From NCBI RefSeq assembly GCF_014654205.1, contig NZ_BNAW01000029.1:1-64000 (forward strand): a stretch of 64,000 nucleotides of DNA, given 5' to 3'. The position numbers were made by a program, and so were the translations under genes. The notes beneath the pieces were generated by a model. That model ran no database searches and was not told the origin of the DNA. It worked only from the letters and a program-made list of their open reading frames with translations. How positions within the stretch are numbered: position 1 is the stretch's first letter; each line of letters begins with the position of its first letter. The DNA comes from Amycolatopsis bullii (GTDB lineage: Bacteria; Actinomycetota; Actinomycetes; Mycobacteriales; Pseudonocardiaceae). Positions 42,111-51,125 of this stretch are shown here, one piece after another.

Positions 42111-42725
42111 TCACTCCGCGCGCTTCAGCCCGGTCGCCACGTGCGTGGTGATCGTGGCCAGCCGCCGCCCCTGGAGGCGGAGGGCGTCGAGCGCGACGTC
42201 GTCCGGCGCCGCCGACTTCCGGGACACGAACGAGCCGCCGTACGGGTTGCCCGACTCCTTCAGGTGCGGGTCGGTGTAGCCGAGCGGCACGACGATCGCG
42301 CCCCAGTGGTAGAAGACGTTGTTGATCGCCAGCAGCGTTGACTCGAGGCCGCCGTGGGCGGTGGACGCCGTCGTGAACGACGTGGCCACCTTGTCCGCCA
42401 GCTTTCCCTGCGCCCACAGGCCACCCGTACTGTCCAAATAGGACTTGAGCTGGGCGGCCGGGCCGCCGAACCGGGTCGGGCTGCCGACGGCGAGCCCGTC
42501 GGCCCACTCGAGGTCGCCGAGGGTGGCGAGCTCGTGGTGCGGGCCCGTGCCGACCCAGGCCTGCCAGCGCGGGTTGCGCGCGATGGCGTCGGCGGGCACG
42601 GTCTCCGGCACCGTCCGCACCCGCACGTCGGCGCCGGTCTCGCGCGCGCCCGCGGCGAGCGACTCGGCCAGGGCGGCGGTGTTCCCGGTCGAGCTGTAGT
42701 AGACGACGAGTATCCGTGTGCTCAC
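42111..42725 (-). CDS. wrbA: NAD(P)H:quinone oxidoreductase WrbA
   Basis: 204 residues with flavodoxin-like fold: FMN phosphate loop YYSSTGNTAALAE (9-21), GSPTRFGGPAAQLKSYLDSTGGLW (WrbA-specific insertion) and FTTASTAHGGLESTLLAINN. Two-electron quinone reduction limits semiquinone radicals. GTG start; TAGAGT 7 nt upstream suggests a leaderless mRNA. Confidence 0.95.
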   Translation of the reverse strand: MSTRILVVYYSSTGNTAALAESLAAGARETGADVRVRTVPETVPADAIARNPRWQAWVGTGPHHELATLGDLEWADGLAVGSPTRFGGPAAQLKSYLDSTGGLWAQGKLADKVATSFTTASTAHGGLESTLLAINNVFYHWGAIVVPLGYTDPHLKESGNPYGGSFVSRKSAAPDDVALDALRLQGRRLATITTHVATGLKRAE

Positions 42726-42780
42726 GTCGCCGACTCTAAGGCCGCCCGCCGGGGTGTCTCACAGTGCGGACGACGCTTTC

Positions 42781-42828
42781 GGGGGTCCGGGTGGCGGAGC
42801 CCCCGGCCCGGAGCGAAGCTCCGGTTGT
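42781..42828. repeat. paired GC-hairpin intergenic repeat, copy 2
   Basis: 48 bp, about 80% identical to 26632-26680. The small stem is CCGGAGC/GCTCCGG here against CCGGGC/GCCCGG in copy 1, a paired change that keeps the hairpin. The larger stem has one bulge. Lies flush against the acyltransferase stop codon. Confidence 0.75.
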
Positions 42829-43634
42829 CACTGCGGCTTCCAGGGGCTGACCGTGTCGGTCGGCCGGGTCGGGTCGTGGAACTTGGGCCGGTCGAGCTCG
42901 TCGCGGCGCAGCGGGACGAGGCCGTCGGTGATCGCCTGCATGATCTTCGCGTGCGCACGCACCCCGGCACCCGGCCGCTGCGTGTCGATGTCCGACAGGT
43001 CGACCGGGTCGCCGAAGTGCACGCGGAACCGCGGGCGGCGCAGCGGGGCGCTCAGCCCGGAGCGGGCCAGCGGGACCAGGTCGGCCGGGCCGTTGACGGT
43101 TTCGGTGCCCCAGTAGACGGCCTCGTGCGCGCCCCACTGGCTGATCGGGATCACCGGCACGCCCGCCGCGAGCGCCAGCCGCGCCGCGCCGGTCTTGCCG
43201 CGCTCCGGCCACAGGCCCGGGTCGTGGCTGATCCGGCCCTCCGGGTAGACGATGATCGGCTCGCGCGTGGTCCTCATCGCCTCGACGGCCTCGGCGAACT
43301 GCCCCACGGCGGTCCCGGCGTGCTTGCGGTCGACCCGCAGGTGCCCGCTGACCCGCAGCGCCGGCCCGATGACCGGTGCGTCGAGGATGCCGCCGGCCAG
43401 CATGAACCGCGGGTTGATGCCGATCCGCTTGCAGGCGGCCATCAGCACGAAGGCGTCGAACACGCCGATGTGGTTCGCGGTCATCAGCAGCGGCTTGCCC
43501 CGCAGCTGCGCGGGCACCCGGCCGGTGACCGTGAGCCGCCCGACGAGGTTCACCAGCCCCCGGTCGATGTTCAGCATCGTCCGCCAGATGGCGGGCGCCC
43601 GGCGGGCGGTGTTGTCGGAGTTCAACGCGACCAT
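42828..43634 (-). CDS. 1-acylglycerol-3-phosphate acyltransferase-like protein (PlsC family)
   Basis: 268 residues. The acyltransferase motif NHIGVFD (HX4D) and YPEGRIS are present, with PVIPISQWGAHEAVYW downstream. PlsC enzymes add the second acyl chain to make phosphatidic acid at the membrane; in actinomycetes several paralogues exist with varied acceptors. Start uncertain between ATG 43634 and upstream ATGs; the former has CATGCT 7 nt upstream, a weak leaderless signal. Confidence 0.88.
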   Translation of the reverse strand: MVALNSDNTARRAPAIWRTMLNIDRGLVNLVGRLTVTGRVPAQLRGKPLLMTANHIGVFDAFVLMAACKRIGINPRFMLAGGILDAPVIGPALRVSGHLRVDRKHAGTAVGQFAEAVEAMRTTREPIIVYPEGRISHDPGLWPERGKTGAARLALAAGVPVIPISQWGAHEAVYWGTETVNGPADLVPLARSGLSAPLRRPRFRVHFGDPVDLSDIDTQRPGAGVRAHAKIMQAITDGLVPLRRDELDRPKFHDPTRPTDTVSPWKPQ

Positions 43635-43790
43635 GGGGCAGAGCATGGCAGACGCCGGTTTCACCCGTTTGCGCACTGGCCGGATCGGTTCACCCGGATG
43701 GCCGCTCAGCCGCCGGTGTGAGGCAGAAGTTCACCCTGGGCCGAGAGTGGCGCGTGGGACGAACCGCGATGGCCGGTTACCGTAAACGGC

Positions 43791-46277
43791 ATGGCTGGGT
43801 CGGCGACGAGGAAGAGAAGCACGGGAAGCGGCGCGAAGGGGGCAGCGGCGCGTAAGCCGCGTACACCCGCGAAGTCACGCCCGGCCGCTCGCAAGCCCGC
43901 ACCACGCGCCCGCCGAAAGACTCCTGGGATCTTCGGCAAGGGCGTCCGCGGGACCTGGAACCTGCTGGCCAAGGGCATGGGCACACTGGCCCGCACGGTC
44001 GGCCGCACCCGCGAGCTCGAGCCGGAACACCGCCGTGACGGGCTCGCGCTGGGGCTGATGGCCCTGGCCATCGTCGCGGCCGTCGGCGTCTGGTGGCGGG
44101 CGGCCGGCCCGATCGGGGCCGGGGTGGAGATCGCCACCCGGACCGTCCTCGGGGCCGGGGCCGTCACCCTGCCGCTGGTGCTGGTGGTCGTCGCCGTCGC
44201 GCTGATGCGGTCCGAGCCGCACCCGGAGACGCGGCCGCGTATGGTCGTCGGCACGATCATGGTCGTGCTGTCGGTGCTCGGGATGCTGCACATCTTCACC
44301 GCGCTGCCCGAGACGAACGACGGCCGGATGTACGCCGGCGGCATCGTCGGCGCGTTCTCCGGCGGCCTGCTCACCATGGGCGTCACCACCTGGGTCGCGG
44401 TGCCGCTGCTGATCCTCGCCCTATTCTTCGGCGTGCTGGTCTTCACCGGCACGCCGGTCCGCGAGATCCCGCACCGGCTGCGCAACTGGGGCCTCGACGA
44501 GGAGGAGATCGCCGAAGCCGAGGCGCAGCGCCCGGGCTTCGCCACCGACGAGGACACCGTCACCGAGGCCGACCCGAAGTCCGCGCGGCTGCGCAAGCCG
44601 TCGCGGCGGCGGCAGGCCACCGACGCCAACCCCGAGCAGCTGGACATCGACGCGATGCTCGCCGAGGCGCCGACGCCGATCAAGCCGCCCAAGCCCAAGC
44701 CCGCACCGGTCGAAGTCCCCGAGAAGAAGCCGAAGAAGGCTCCGGAACCGCCGCTCGCGGTCACCCGCACGGTCGAGGGCGACTACCAGCTCCCGCCGCC
44801 CGACCTGCTGAAGCTCGGCGACGCGCCGAAGTCCCGCAGCAAGGCCAACGACGCCATGATCGAGGCGATCACCGGCGTGTTGGAGCAGTTCAACGTCGAC
44901 GCCCAGGTCACCGGCTTCACGCGCGGCCCGACGGTGACCCGCTACGAGGTCGAGCTCGGCCCGGGGGTGAAGGTCGAGAAGATCACCGCGCTGACCAAGA
45001 ACATCGCCTACGCGGTGGCCACCGACAACGTCCGCCTGCTGGCGCCGATCCCGGGCAAGTCCGCGGTCGGCATCGAGGTGCCGAACTCCGACCGCGAGAT
45101 GGTCCGCCTGGGTGACGTCCTGCGCGCGCCGACCACGGTCAAGGACAACCACCCGATGGTGATCGGCCTCGGGAAGGACATCGAGGGCCACTTCGTCACC
45201 GCGAACCTGACGAAGATGCCGCACCTGCTGGTCGCCGGTTCGACCGGCTCCGGTAAGTCGAGCTTCGTCAACTCGATGCTGGTGTCGCTGCTCGCGCGCT
45301 CGACGCCGGACGAGTGCCGGATGATCCTGATCGACCCGAAGATGGTCGAGCTGACGCCGTACGAGGGCATCCCGCACCTGATCACGCCCATCATCACCCA
45401 GCCGAAGAAGGCGGCCGCCGCGCTGGCCTGGCTGGTGGAGGAGATGGAGCAGCGCTACCAGGACATGCAGGTCAACAAGGTCCGGCACATCGACGACTAC
45501 AACAAGAAGGTGCGCTCGGGCGAGATCACCGCGCCGCCGGGGTCCGAGCGCGAGTACCGGCCGTACCCGTACATCATGGCGATCGTCGACGAGCTCGCCG
45601 ATCTGATGATGACCGCCCCACGCGACGTCGAGGACGCGATCGTCCGGATCACCCAGAAGGCGCGCGCGGCGGGCATCCACCTGGTCCTGGCCACGCAGCG
45701 GCCGTCGGTCGACGTGGTCACCGGCCTGATCAAGACGAACGTGCCCTCGCGGCTGGCGTTCGCGACGTCGTCGCTGACCGACTCGCGGGTCATTTTGGAC
45801 CAGCCGGGCGCGGAGAAGCTGATCGGCATGGGCGACGCGCTGTACCTGCCGATGGGCGCGGGCAAGCCGGTCCGCATCCAGGGCGCGTTCGTCGGCGACG
45901 AGGAGATCGCCGCGGTCGTCAACTACGCGAAGGAGCAGGCGCAGCCGGAGTACCAGGACGGCGTCACGGCGGCCAAGGCGGGCGAGAAGAAGGAGATCGA
46001 CCCGGACATCGGCGACGACCTCGACGTCCTGCTGCAGGCGGCGGAGCTGATCGTGACGTCCCAGTTCGGCTCGACGTCGATGCTGCAGCGCAAGCTGCGG
46101 GTCGGGTTCGCCAAAGCGGGCCGGCTGATGGACCTGCTGGAGAGCCGCGGTGTGGTGGGCCCTTCGGAGGGCTCGAAGGCCCGCGACGTGCTGATCAAGC
46201 CGGAGGAACTGGAGTCGGTCCTGTTCATGATCCGCGGCGGCGGCCCGGTGGACGCCGATACGAGCGACGACGAGTAG
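43791..46277 (+). CDS. ftsK: FtsK/SpoIIIE DNA translocase
   Basis: 828 residues. Basic Ala/Arg/Lys N-terminus, four transmembrane helices (about 85-220), acidic/Pro linker, then the RecA-like motor: alpha domain (IEAITGVLEQFNVDAQVTGF), Walker A AGSTGSGKSS near 485, Walker B YIMAIVDELADLM, LATQRPSVDVVTG, and a C-terminal winged-helix gamma domain (TSMLQRKLRVGFAKAGRLMDLL) that reads KOPS-like sequences. Pumps chromosomal DNA through the septum. TACCGT 7 nt before the ATG. Confidence 0.97.
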   Translation: MAGSATRKRSTGSGAKGAAARKPRTPAKSRPAARKPAPRARRKTPGIFGKGVRGTWNLLAKGMGTLARTVGRTRELEPEHRRDGLALGLMALAIVAAVGVWWRAAGPIGAGVEIATRTVLGAGAVTLPLVLVVVAVALMRSEPHPETRPRMVVGTIMVVLSVLGMLHIFTALPETNDGRMYAGGIVGAFSGGLLTMGVTTWVAVPLLILALFFGVLVFTGTPVREIPHRLRNWGLDEEEIAEAEAQRPGFATDEDTVTEADPKSARLRKPSRRRQATDANPEQLDIDAMLAEAPTPIKPPKPKPAPVEVPEKKPKKAPEPPLAVTRTVEGDYQLPPPDLLKLGDAPKSRSKANDAMIEAITGVLEQFNVDAQVTGFTRGPTVTRYEVELGPGVKVEKITALTKNIAYAVATDNVRLLAPIPGKSAVGIEVPNSDREMVRLGDVLRAPTTVKDNHPMVIGLGKDIEGHFVTANLTKMPHLLVAGSTGSGKSSFVNSMLVSLLARSTPDECRMILIDPKMVELTPYEGIPHLITPIITQPKKAAAALAWLVEEMEQRYQDMQVNKVRHIDDYNKKVRSGEITAPPGSEREYRPYPYIMAIVDELADLMMTAPRDVEDAIVRITQKARAAGIHLVLATQRPSVDVVTGLIKTNVPSRLAFATSSLTDSRVILDQPGAEKLIGMGDALYLPMGAGKPVRIQGAFVGDEEIAAVVNYAKEQAQPEYQDGVTAAKAGEKKEIDPDIGDDLDVLLQAAELIVTSQFGSTSMLQRKLRVGFAKAGRLMDLLESRGVVGPSEGSKARDVLIKPEELESVLFMIRGGGPVDADTSDDE

Positions 46278-46280
46278 CGC

Positions 46281-46739
46281 GTGCAACCCGCTGCGGCCTG
46301 GTTCCGTCCTGAGCGCGTGGACCTACCGCGATTCCTAGCCGGACTGTTCGCCTTCGCCGTCGTCACGGTGGGCTCGGTCGCCGCCGGGCAGCCCGCTGTC
46401 TCCGGGCCGGCCGCGTCGCCGTCGACCGTCAGCGTCCCGGCCGGGCAGGACGTCACCCTGCACCTGGGCCAGGAGGCCGCCGTGCAGGGCAAGGACCTGA
46501 CCGTGCGCTACCTGCGGGTCGTCGCCGACTCGCGGTGCCGTCCCGGCATGCAGTGCATCTGGCAGGGCGAGGCGACGCTGGCGTTCCTGCTGAAGCAGCC
46601 CGGCCACGGCGAGAGCACCACGGCCGAGCTGCACAGCGGCGTGCGCACCGGCCCCCAGGCGACGTCGTTCGCCGGCAGCCGCATCGAGCTGGTGGCGGTG
46701 AGCGAGGACGCGGGGGAGGCGACGGTCCGGATCAGCTGA
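46281..46739 (+). CDS. exported protein of unknown function with DSRC..C.W motif
   Basis: 152 residues from GTG, 3 nt after ftsK. Hydrophobic N-terminal segment (about 17-35) and a beta-rich domain with VVADSRCRPGMQCIWQGEA, a motif seen in small bacterial lipoproteins/secreted proteins (two Cys, Trp). Function unknown. The last 8 bp overlap the convergent nitroreductase gene. Confidence 0.75.
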   Translation: MQPAAAWFRPERVDLPRFLAGLFAFAVVTVGSVAAGQPAVSGPAASPSTVSVPAGQDVTLHLGQEAAVQGKDLTVRYLRVVADSRCRPGMQCIWQGEATLAFLLKQPGHGESTTAELHSGVRTGPQATSFAGSRIELVAVSEDAGEATVRIS

Positions 46740-47343
46740 GCGGCGTGCCCCAGTGGTCCAGGTAGGCGACCTCGGACAGCGGCGTGCGTGCGGCGGCCTT
46801 GAAGTCCGGGACCGTCGTGTAGGCGACCGGCAGCAGCCCGGCCTGCGTGTGGCCGTCGGGGATGCCGAGGATTTCGGCGGCTTCCGCCTCGCGGGACAGG
46901 TGGTACGTCGTCAGCGTCGAACCCAGCCCGCGTGAGCGCAGCGCCAGCTGGAAGTTCCACACCGCCGGGAAGATGCCGCCGTAGAACGCCGCGTCGGTCG
47001 CGTTGTCCCCGGCCGGGCGGCCGGCCAGGACCGGGATCACGAACACCGGGACGCGCTCGATCACGTCGATCAGGTGCCGCCCCGACGCCAGTGCCCGCGG
47101 TTCGGCGTGCTGCGCGAGGTTGGCGAGGTAGGCCTCGCCGACCTCGCGGAACAGCACGCCGAGCCGGTCCTTGACGGTCTGGTCGCGGACGACCAGCCAG
47201 CGCCACGCCTGGACGTTGCCCGGTGTCGGTGCCTGCAGCGCGAGGTTCAGGCACTCCTCGAGGACTTCCGGCTCGACCGGGCGGTCGAGGTCCAGCTTGC
47301 GGCGCACCGCGCGGGTCGTGCTGAGCAGGTGATCGATCTCCAT
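46732..47343 (-). CDS. nitroreductase family protein
   Basis: 203 residues. FMN-binding nitroreductase fold: STTRAVRRKLDLDRPV (phosphate-binding Arg cluster), APTPGNVQAWRWLVV and AVWNFQLALRSRGLGSTLTTYH. Catalyses NAD(P)H-dependent reduction of nitro or other acceptors. An ATG three codons upstream (47352) is an alternative start. Lies 15 bp after the phospholipase stop, so possibly an operon with it. Confidence 0.9.
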   Translation of the reverse strand: MEIDHLLSTTRAVRRKLDLDRPVEPEVLEECLNLALQAPTPGNVQAWRWLVVRDQTVKDRLGVLFREVGEAYLANLAQHAEPRALASGRHLIDVIERVPVFVIPVLAGRPAGDNATDAAFYGGIFPAVWNFQLALRSRGLGSTLTTYHLSREAEAAEILGIPDGHTQAGLLPVAYTTVPDFKAAARTPLSEVAYLDHWGTPLS

Positions 47344-47358
47344 GATCACCATCCTGGC

Positions 47359-47793
47359 TCAGCCGCCGAACTTGCGCACCGCCTCGTAGTACGTCCACGC
47401 CGCGCCCTTGCACGCGATGTTCGACCCGCAGACGCTCTTCAGGTCCGTGTACAGGTTGTCGTCGATCTTCAGCCGGTTCGCCGAGGTGAACCGGCCCTGC
47501 TTCTTGTAGTTGCGGTAGCCGAAGTCGTGCCGGTGGCAGCCGGGCAGGAACTTCCAGCCGAACGGGTTGTCCGGCGCCCACGAGCAGCCGTCGGACGACC
47601 AGTCGAGCTGGCCGTTGTAGGGCGCGGAGTTCCGGATCGTCTCGAAGTTCGAGAGCGAAGTGCTGAAGAGGTACTGGTCGGTGACCGCCGGAATGTCGAC
47701 GGCGGCCGCGGTGCCGGTGCCCAGCAGGGCGCCCGCGCCGACAGAAACGGCCACCGTCAAGGTGGCCCCCAGGTTCCGCAGTGTCGTGCGCAT
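47359..47793 (-). CDS. secreted prokaryotic phospholipase A2
   Basis: 144 residues. Signal peptide with cleavage near GTAAAVD, mature domain with the PLA2 catalytic motif GCHRHDFGYRNYK (His-Asp pair) and four Cys for two disulfides, the same architecture as Streptomyces violaceoruber PLA2. Hydrolyses the sn-2 ester of phospholipids outside the cell, Ca2+-dependent. GGAAG precedes the ATG. Confidence 0.92.
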   Translation of the reverse strand: MRTTLRNLGATLTVAVSVGAGALLGTGTAAAVDIPAVTDQYLFSTSLSNFETIRNSAPYNGQLDWSSDGCSWAPDNPFGWKFLPGCHRHDFGYRNYKKQGRFTSANRLKIDDNLYTDLKSVCGSNIACKGAAWTYYEAVRKFGG

Positions 47794-47881
47794 CGTGTGC
47801 TTCCTTGCCGATGGGGGAAAGTGCCCGATCAGCTTCCGGCAGCGCGGTGGCGCACGTCACCGCCCGAAAGGAGGTTTTCAC

Positions 47882-48391
47882 TCACAGTTCGAGCAACATG
47901 CGGGAATTTCCCAGAGTATTGGGCTTGGCGTAGGGAAGATCGAGGAATTCCGCTACGCCGGTGTCGTGTGACCGCCGCATCTCCTCGTAGACCTCCTGCG
48001 AAACGGGTGTGCCGTCGATCTCCACGAACCCGTGCCCGGCGAAGAAACTGGTCTCGAAGGTCAGCACGAACAGCCGTTTGAGGCCCAGCTCACGCGCTTC
48101 GTCGACCAGCCGGGCGACCAGCACGCGCCCGACGCCCTGGCCGCGGACGGCCTTGTCGACCACGACGGTGCGCAGCTCGGCGATGTCCTCCCAGAGCACG
48201 TGCAGCGCGGCCGCGCCGACCACTTCGTCACCCACTTCGGCGACCCAGAACTCCTGGACGTCCTCGTACAGCGTGACCAGGTCCTTCTCCAGCAGGACGC
48301 GGCCCGCGTCCGCGTCGACCAGGGCCTTGATCTTGCGGACGTCGGCGATCCGGGCGCGGCGGACGGTCGGGCGGGGCGAGTCGGACGGCAC
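47882..48391 (-). CDS. argA: amino-acid N-acetyltransferase (actinobacterial ArgA type)
   Basis: 169 residues. Stand-alone GNAT: VRRARIADVRKIKALVDADAGRVLLEKDLVTLYE and VDKAVRGQGVGRVLVARL, VFVLTFETSFFAGHGF, GNSRMLLEL, read in pieces, match the short N-acetylglutamate synthase known in M. tuberculosis (Rv2747), also beside ftsK and pgsA. First step of arginine synthesis. GTG 48391 chosen by alignment to that start; GTG 48409 is possible. Divergent from rimO. Confidence 0.92.
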   Translation of the reverse strand: MPSDSPRPTVRRARIADVRKIKALVDADAGRVLLEKDLVTLYEDVQEFWVAEVGDEVVGAAALHVLWEDIAELRTVVVDKAVRGQGVGRVLVARLVDEARELGLKRLFVLTFETSFFAGHGFVEIDGTPVSQEVYEEMRRSHDTGVAEFLDLPYAKPNTLGNSRMLLEL

Positions 48392-48487
48392 GATCGTCAA
48401 CCCTGCCACATCGCCCGGCACGCGCGGTGACACCATGGGGCTACGCCGTCGTCGGGCCGCCCGGGACCGGCGGCTACCCTGAACGTC

Positions 48488-49924
48488 GTGCCTTCCCCTG
48501 CCGCGGACCCAGCTGCCACCCGACGCGTCTCCCTGCTGACCCTGGGCTGCGCCCGCAACGAGGTCGACTCGGAGGAGCTGGCGGGCCGGCTCGCGGCCGG
48601 CGGCTGGGAGCTGGCGGCCGACCCCGAAGAGTCCGACGTCGTGGTGGTCAACACCTGTGGCTTCGTCGAGTCGGCCAAGAAGGACTCCGTCGACACGCTG
48701 CTCGCCGCGTCCGACACGGGCAAGAAGGTCGTCGCGGTCGGCTGCATGGCCGAGCGCTACGGGCACGAGCTCGCCGACAGCCTCCCGGAGGCCGACGCGG
48801 TGCTGGGCTTCGACCACTACGCCGACCTCTCGGCCCGGCTCGACGACGTCGTCGCCGGCCGCAAGATCGCCTCGCACACCCCGGGCGACCGCCGCAAGCT
48901 GCTGCCGATCAGCCCGGTCGAGCGGCCCGCCGCCGCGGAGACGGTCGAGGTCCCCGGCCACGCGCAGAAGGGCTGGGGCCCGCGGGTGCTGCGCACGCGC
49001 CTCGACGACTCGCCGGTGGCCGCGCTGAAGATCGCCTCCGGCTGCGACCGGCGCTGCTCGTTCTGCGCCATCCCGTCGTTCCGCGGCTCGTTCGTCTCGC
49101 GGCAGCCGGACGAGATCGTCGCCGAGGCGATGTGGCTGGCCGAACACGGCGTCAAGGAGCTGTTCCTGGTCAGCGAGAACTCGACCTCCTACGGCAAGGA
49201 CTTCGGCCGCGACGGCGCCACCGCGCTGGAGCGCCTGCTGCCGCGCCTGGCGGAAATCGACGGCATCGAGCGCGTCCGCGTCTCCTACCTGCAGCCGGCC
49301 GAGACGCGCCCGCAGCTGGTTAAGGCCATCGCGACCACGCCGGGCGTCGCCGAGTACTTCGACCTGTCGTTCCAGCACTCCAGCGAGCAGGTGCTGCGCC
49401 GGATGCGCCGGTTCGGCTCGACCGACTCGTTCCTCGCGCTGTGCGAGCAGATCCGCGAGTACGCGCCCGAGGCCGGCATCCGCACCAACGTGATCGTCGG
49501 GTTCCCCGGCGAGACGGAGCACGACCTGAGCGAGCTCGAGCGGTTCCTGACCGGCGCGCGCCTGGACGCCGTGGGCGTCTTCGGGTACTCGGACGAGGAC
49601 GGCACGGAGGCCGAGACCTTCGACGGCAAGCTCTCCGCCGAGGAGGTCGCCGCGCGCGTCACCCGGATCTCCGCGCTGGTCGAGGAGCTGACCGCGCAGC
49701 GCGCCGAGGACCGGATCGGCACCTTCGTCGACGTCCTGGTGGAGCTGGACGACGACGGCGAGCTCACCGGCCGCGCCGCGCACCAGGCGCCGGAGGTCGA
49801 CGGCGAGTGCGTCATCCTCGACGCGCCGGAGAAGGTGCAGGTCGGTGACTTCCTGCGCTGCGAGGTCGTCGACTCGGCGGGCGTGGACCTGATCGTCCGC
49901 GCGGTACCGGACGCCGACCGGTGA
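48488..49924 (+). CDS. rimO: ribosomal protein S12 methylthiotransferase RimO
   Basis: 478 residues. N-terminal MTTase domain with three Cys for the auxiliary cluster (LGCARNEVDS, NTCGFVE, VGCMAER), radical-SAM CxxxCxxC as CDRRCSFC near 190, and C-terminal TRAM domain (RIGTFVDVLVELDDDG). Methylthiolates Asp of S12. SVDTL and the RimO-type FVSRQPDEIV favour RimO over MiaB. GTG start, TACCCT 7 nt upstream suggests a leaderless mRNA. GTGA overlap with pgsA. Confidence 0.96.
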   Translation: MPSPAADPAATRRVSLLTLGCARNEVDSEELAGRLAAGGWELAADPEESDVVVVNTCGFVESAKKDSVDTLLAASDTGKKVVAVGCMAERYGHELADSLPEADAVLGFDHYADLSARLDDVVAGRKIASHTPGDRRKLLPISPVERPAAAETVEVPGHAQKGWGPRVLRTRLDDSPVAALKIASGCDRRCSFCAIPSFRGSFVSRQPDEIVAEAMWLAEHGVKELFLVSENSTSYGKDFGRDGATALERLLPRLAEIDGIERVRVSYLQPAETRPQLVKAIATTPGVAEYFDLSFQHSSEQVLRRMRRFGSTDSFLALCEQIREYAPEAGIRTNVIVGFPGETEHDLSELERFLTGARLDAVGVFGYSDEDGTEAETFDGKLSAEEVAARVTRISALVEELTAQRAEDRIGTFVDVLVELDDDGELTGRAAHQAPEVDGECVILDAPEKVQVGDFLRCEVVDSAGVDLIVRAVPDADR

Positions 49925-50562
49925 GTGCGCTCCCCAGCGACGCCGCCGACGAGGGCCTGGCCCGCGACACCCCCGCCCAGGTCCCGGAGCCGACCCCGGT
50001 CCCGACGCTCAACGTCGCGAACCTCCTGACGCTGTCGCGCCTGGTCCTGGTGCCGCTGTTCGTGATCGCGCTGTTCGTCGGCGACGGCCACGACACGACC
50101 TGGCGCGCGCTCGCGACCGGGCTGTTCGCGATCGCCTCGGCCACCGACCAGCTGGACGGCTGGGTGGCCCGCAAGTACGGCCTGATCACCGACTTCGGCA
50201 AGATCGCCGACCCGATCGCGGACAAGGCACTGACGGGCGCGGCATTGGTCGGGCTGAGCGTGCTGGGCGAGCTGGGCTGGTGGGTCACGATCGTCATCGC
50301 GGTCCGCGAAATCGGCGTGACGCTGCTGCGGTTCTGGGTCATCCGGCACGGCGTGATCCCGGCCAGCCGCGGCGGGAAGGCCAAGACGATGGCCCAGATC
50401 GCCGCGATCGTGGCGTACCTGCTGCCGCTGCCGGCCGGGGCGGACCCGGTGCGGTGGTCGCTGATGGGGCTCGCGCTGGTGCTGACCGTCGTGACCGGCG
50501 TCGACTACCTGGTCCGCGCGGTCCGGCTGCGGGCGGCCGGGCGCCGGGTCACCGGGAGCTGA
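49921..50562 (+). CDS. pgsA: CDP-diacylglycerol-glycerol-3-phosphate 3-phosphatidyltransferase
   Basis: 213 residues, about five membrane helices. The CDP-alcohol phosphotransferase signature D-x2-DG-x2-AR-x8-G-x3-D-x3-D is complete (Asp76 to Asp101). Makes phosphatidylglycerol phosphate, precursor of PG and cardiolipin. In M. tuberculosis the equivalent gene (pgsA3) precedes clgR; the same order is kept here with cinA between. Coupled to rimO by GTGA. Confidence 0.95.
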   Translation: MSALPSDAADEGLARDTPAQVPEPTPVPTLNVANLLTLSRLVLVPLFVIALFVGDGHDTTWRALATGLFAIASATDQLDGWVARKYGLITDFGKIADPIADKALTGAALVGLSVLGELGWWVTIVIAVREIGVTLLRFWVIRHGVIPASRGGKAKTMAQIAAIVAYLLPLPAGADPVRWSLMGLALVLTVVTGVDYLVRAVRLRAAGRRVTGS

Positions 50563-50564
50563 AG

Positions 50565-51026
50565 GTGGACGAAAAGGCCCTGGTCGCGGCCCTGACCGCG
50601 CGGGGCGAGACGGTCGCCGCGGCCGAGTCGCTGACCGCCGGGCTCGTCTGCGCCACCCTCGCGCGGGTGCCGGGAGCGAGCGCGGTCCTGCGCGGGGGAC
50701 TGGTCGTCTACGCCACCGACCTGAAGGCGGCGCTGGCCGGCGTCTCGCCGGAGCTGCTGGCCGAGCACGGCGCCGTCCACCCCGAGGTGGCCGCTCAGCT
50801 CGCCGAGGGTGCTCGCGACCGGTGCGGGGCGACCTGGGGCCTCGGGCTCACCGGCGTGGCCGGCCCGTCGGCCCAGGACGGCGTCGATCCGGGCACCGTG
50901 CACGTCGGGCTCGCCGGGCCGGGAACACGCACAGTCCGTAGCCTGGCCTTGGACGGCGATCGGGATTTGATCAGGACCGAGTCGGTCTTGGCGGCGTTTG
51001 CCCTGCTCGGGGAACATCTGGCGTGA
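50565..51026 (+). CDS. CinA C-terminal domain amidohydrolase (NMN deamidase-type)
   Basis: 153 residues, only the CinA C-terminal (PncC) domain: TVAAAESLTAGLVCATLARVPGAS, GLGLTGVAGPSAQDG and GTVHVGLAGP. Stand-alone PncC proteins deamidate nicotinamide mononucleotide. GTG start 2 nt after the pgsA stop, with GGGAG in pgsA. It sits immediately upstream of clgR, whose operator lies 10 bp after this stop. Confidence 0.93.
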   Translation: MDEKALVAALTARGETVAAAESLTAGLVCATLARVPGASAVLRGGLVVYATDLKAALAGVSPELLAEHGAVHPEVAAQLAEGARDRCGATWGLGLTGVAGPSAQDGVDPGTVHVGLAGPGTRTVRSLALDGDRDLIRTESVLAAFALLGEHLA

Positions 51027-51036
51027 AACACGCGTT

Positions 51037-51047
51037 CGCCCTTGGCG
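51037..51047. promoter_or_regulatory. candidate ClgR operator
   Basis: CGCCCTTGGCG; its reverse complement CGCCAAGGGCG fits the published ClgR-box core CGCYNANRGCG. It is located 79 bp before the clgR start, consistent with the known autoregulation of clgR in corynebacteria and mycobacteria. Confidence 0.65.
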
Positions 51048-51125
51048 TACGTGCACACCAACTCCTGCGCCCGGGGCGCCGCTCTGGGTAACGTAGGGGG
51101 TACTTGTTCGGAAGGGAGGCGCGTG

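Noticed and set aside
44421..46286. 621-codon minus-strand frame opposite ftsK
   Set aside because: Antisense shadow of a complete, motif-rich FtsK gene.
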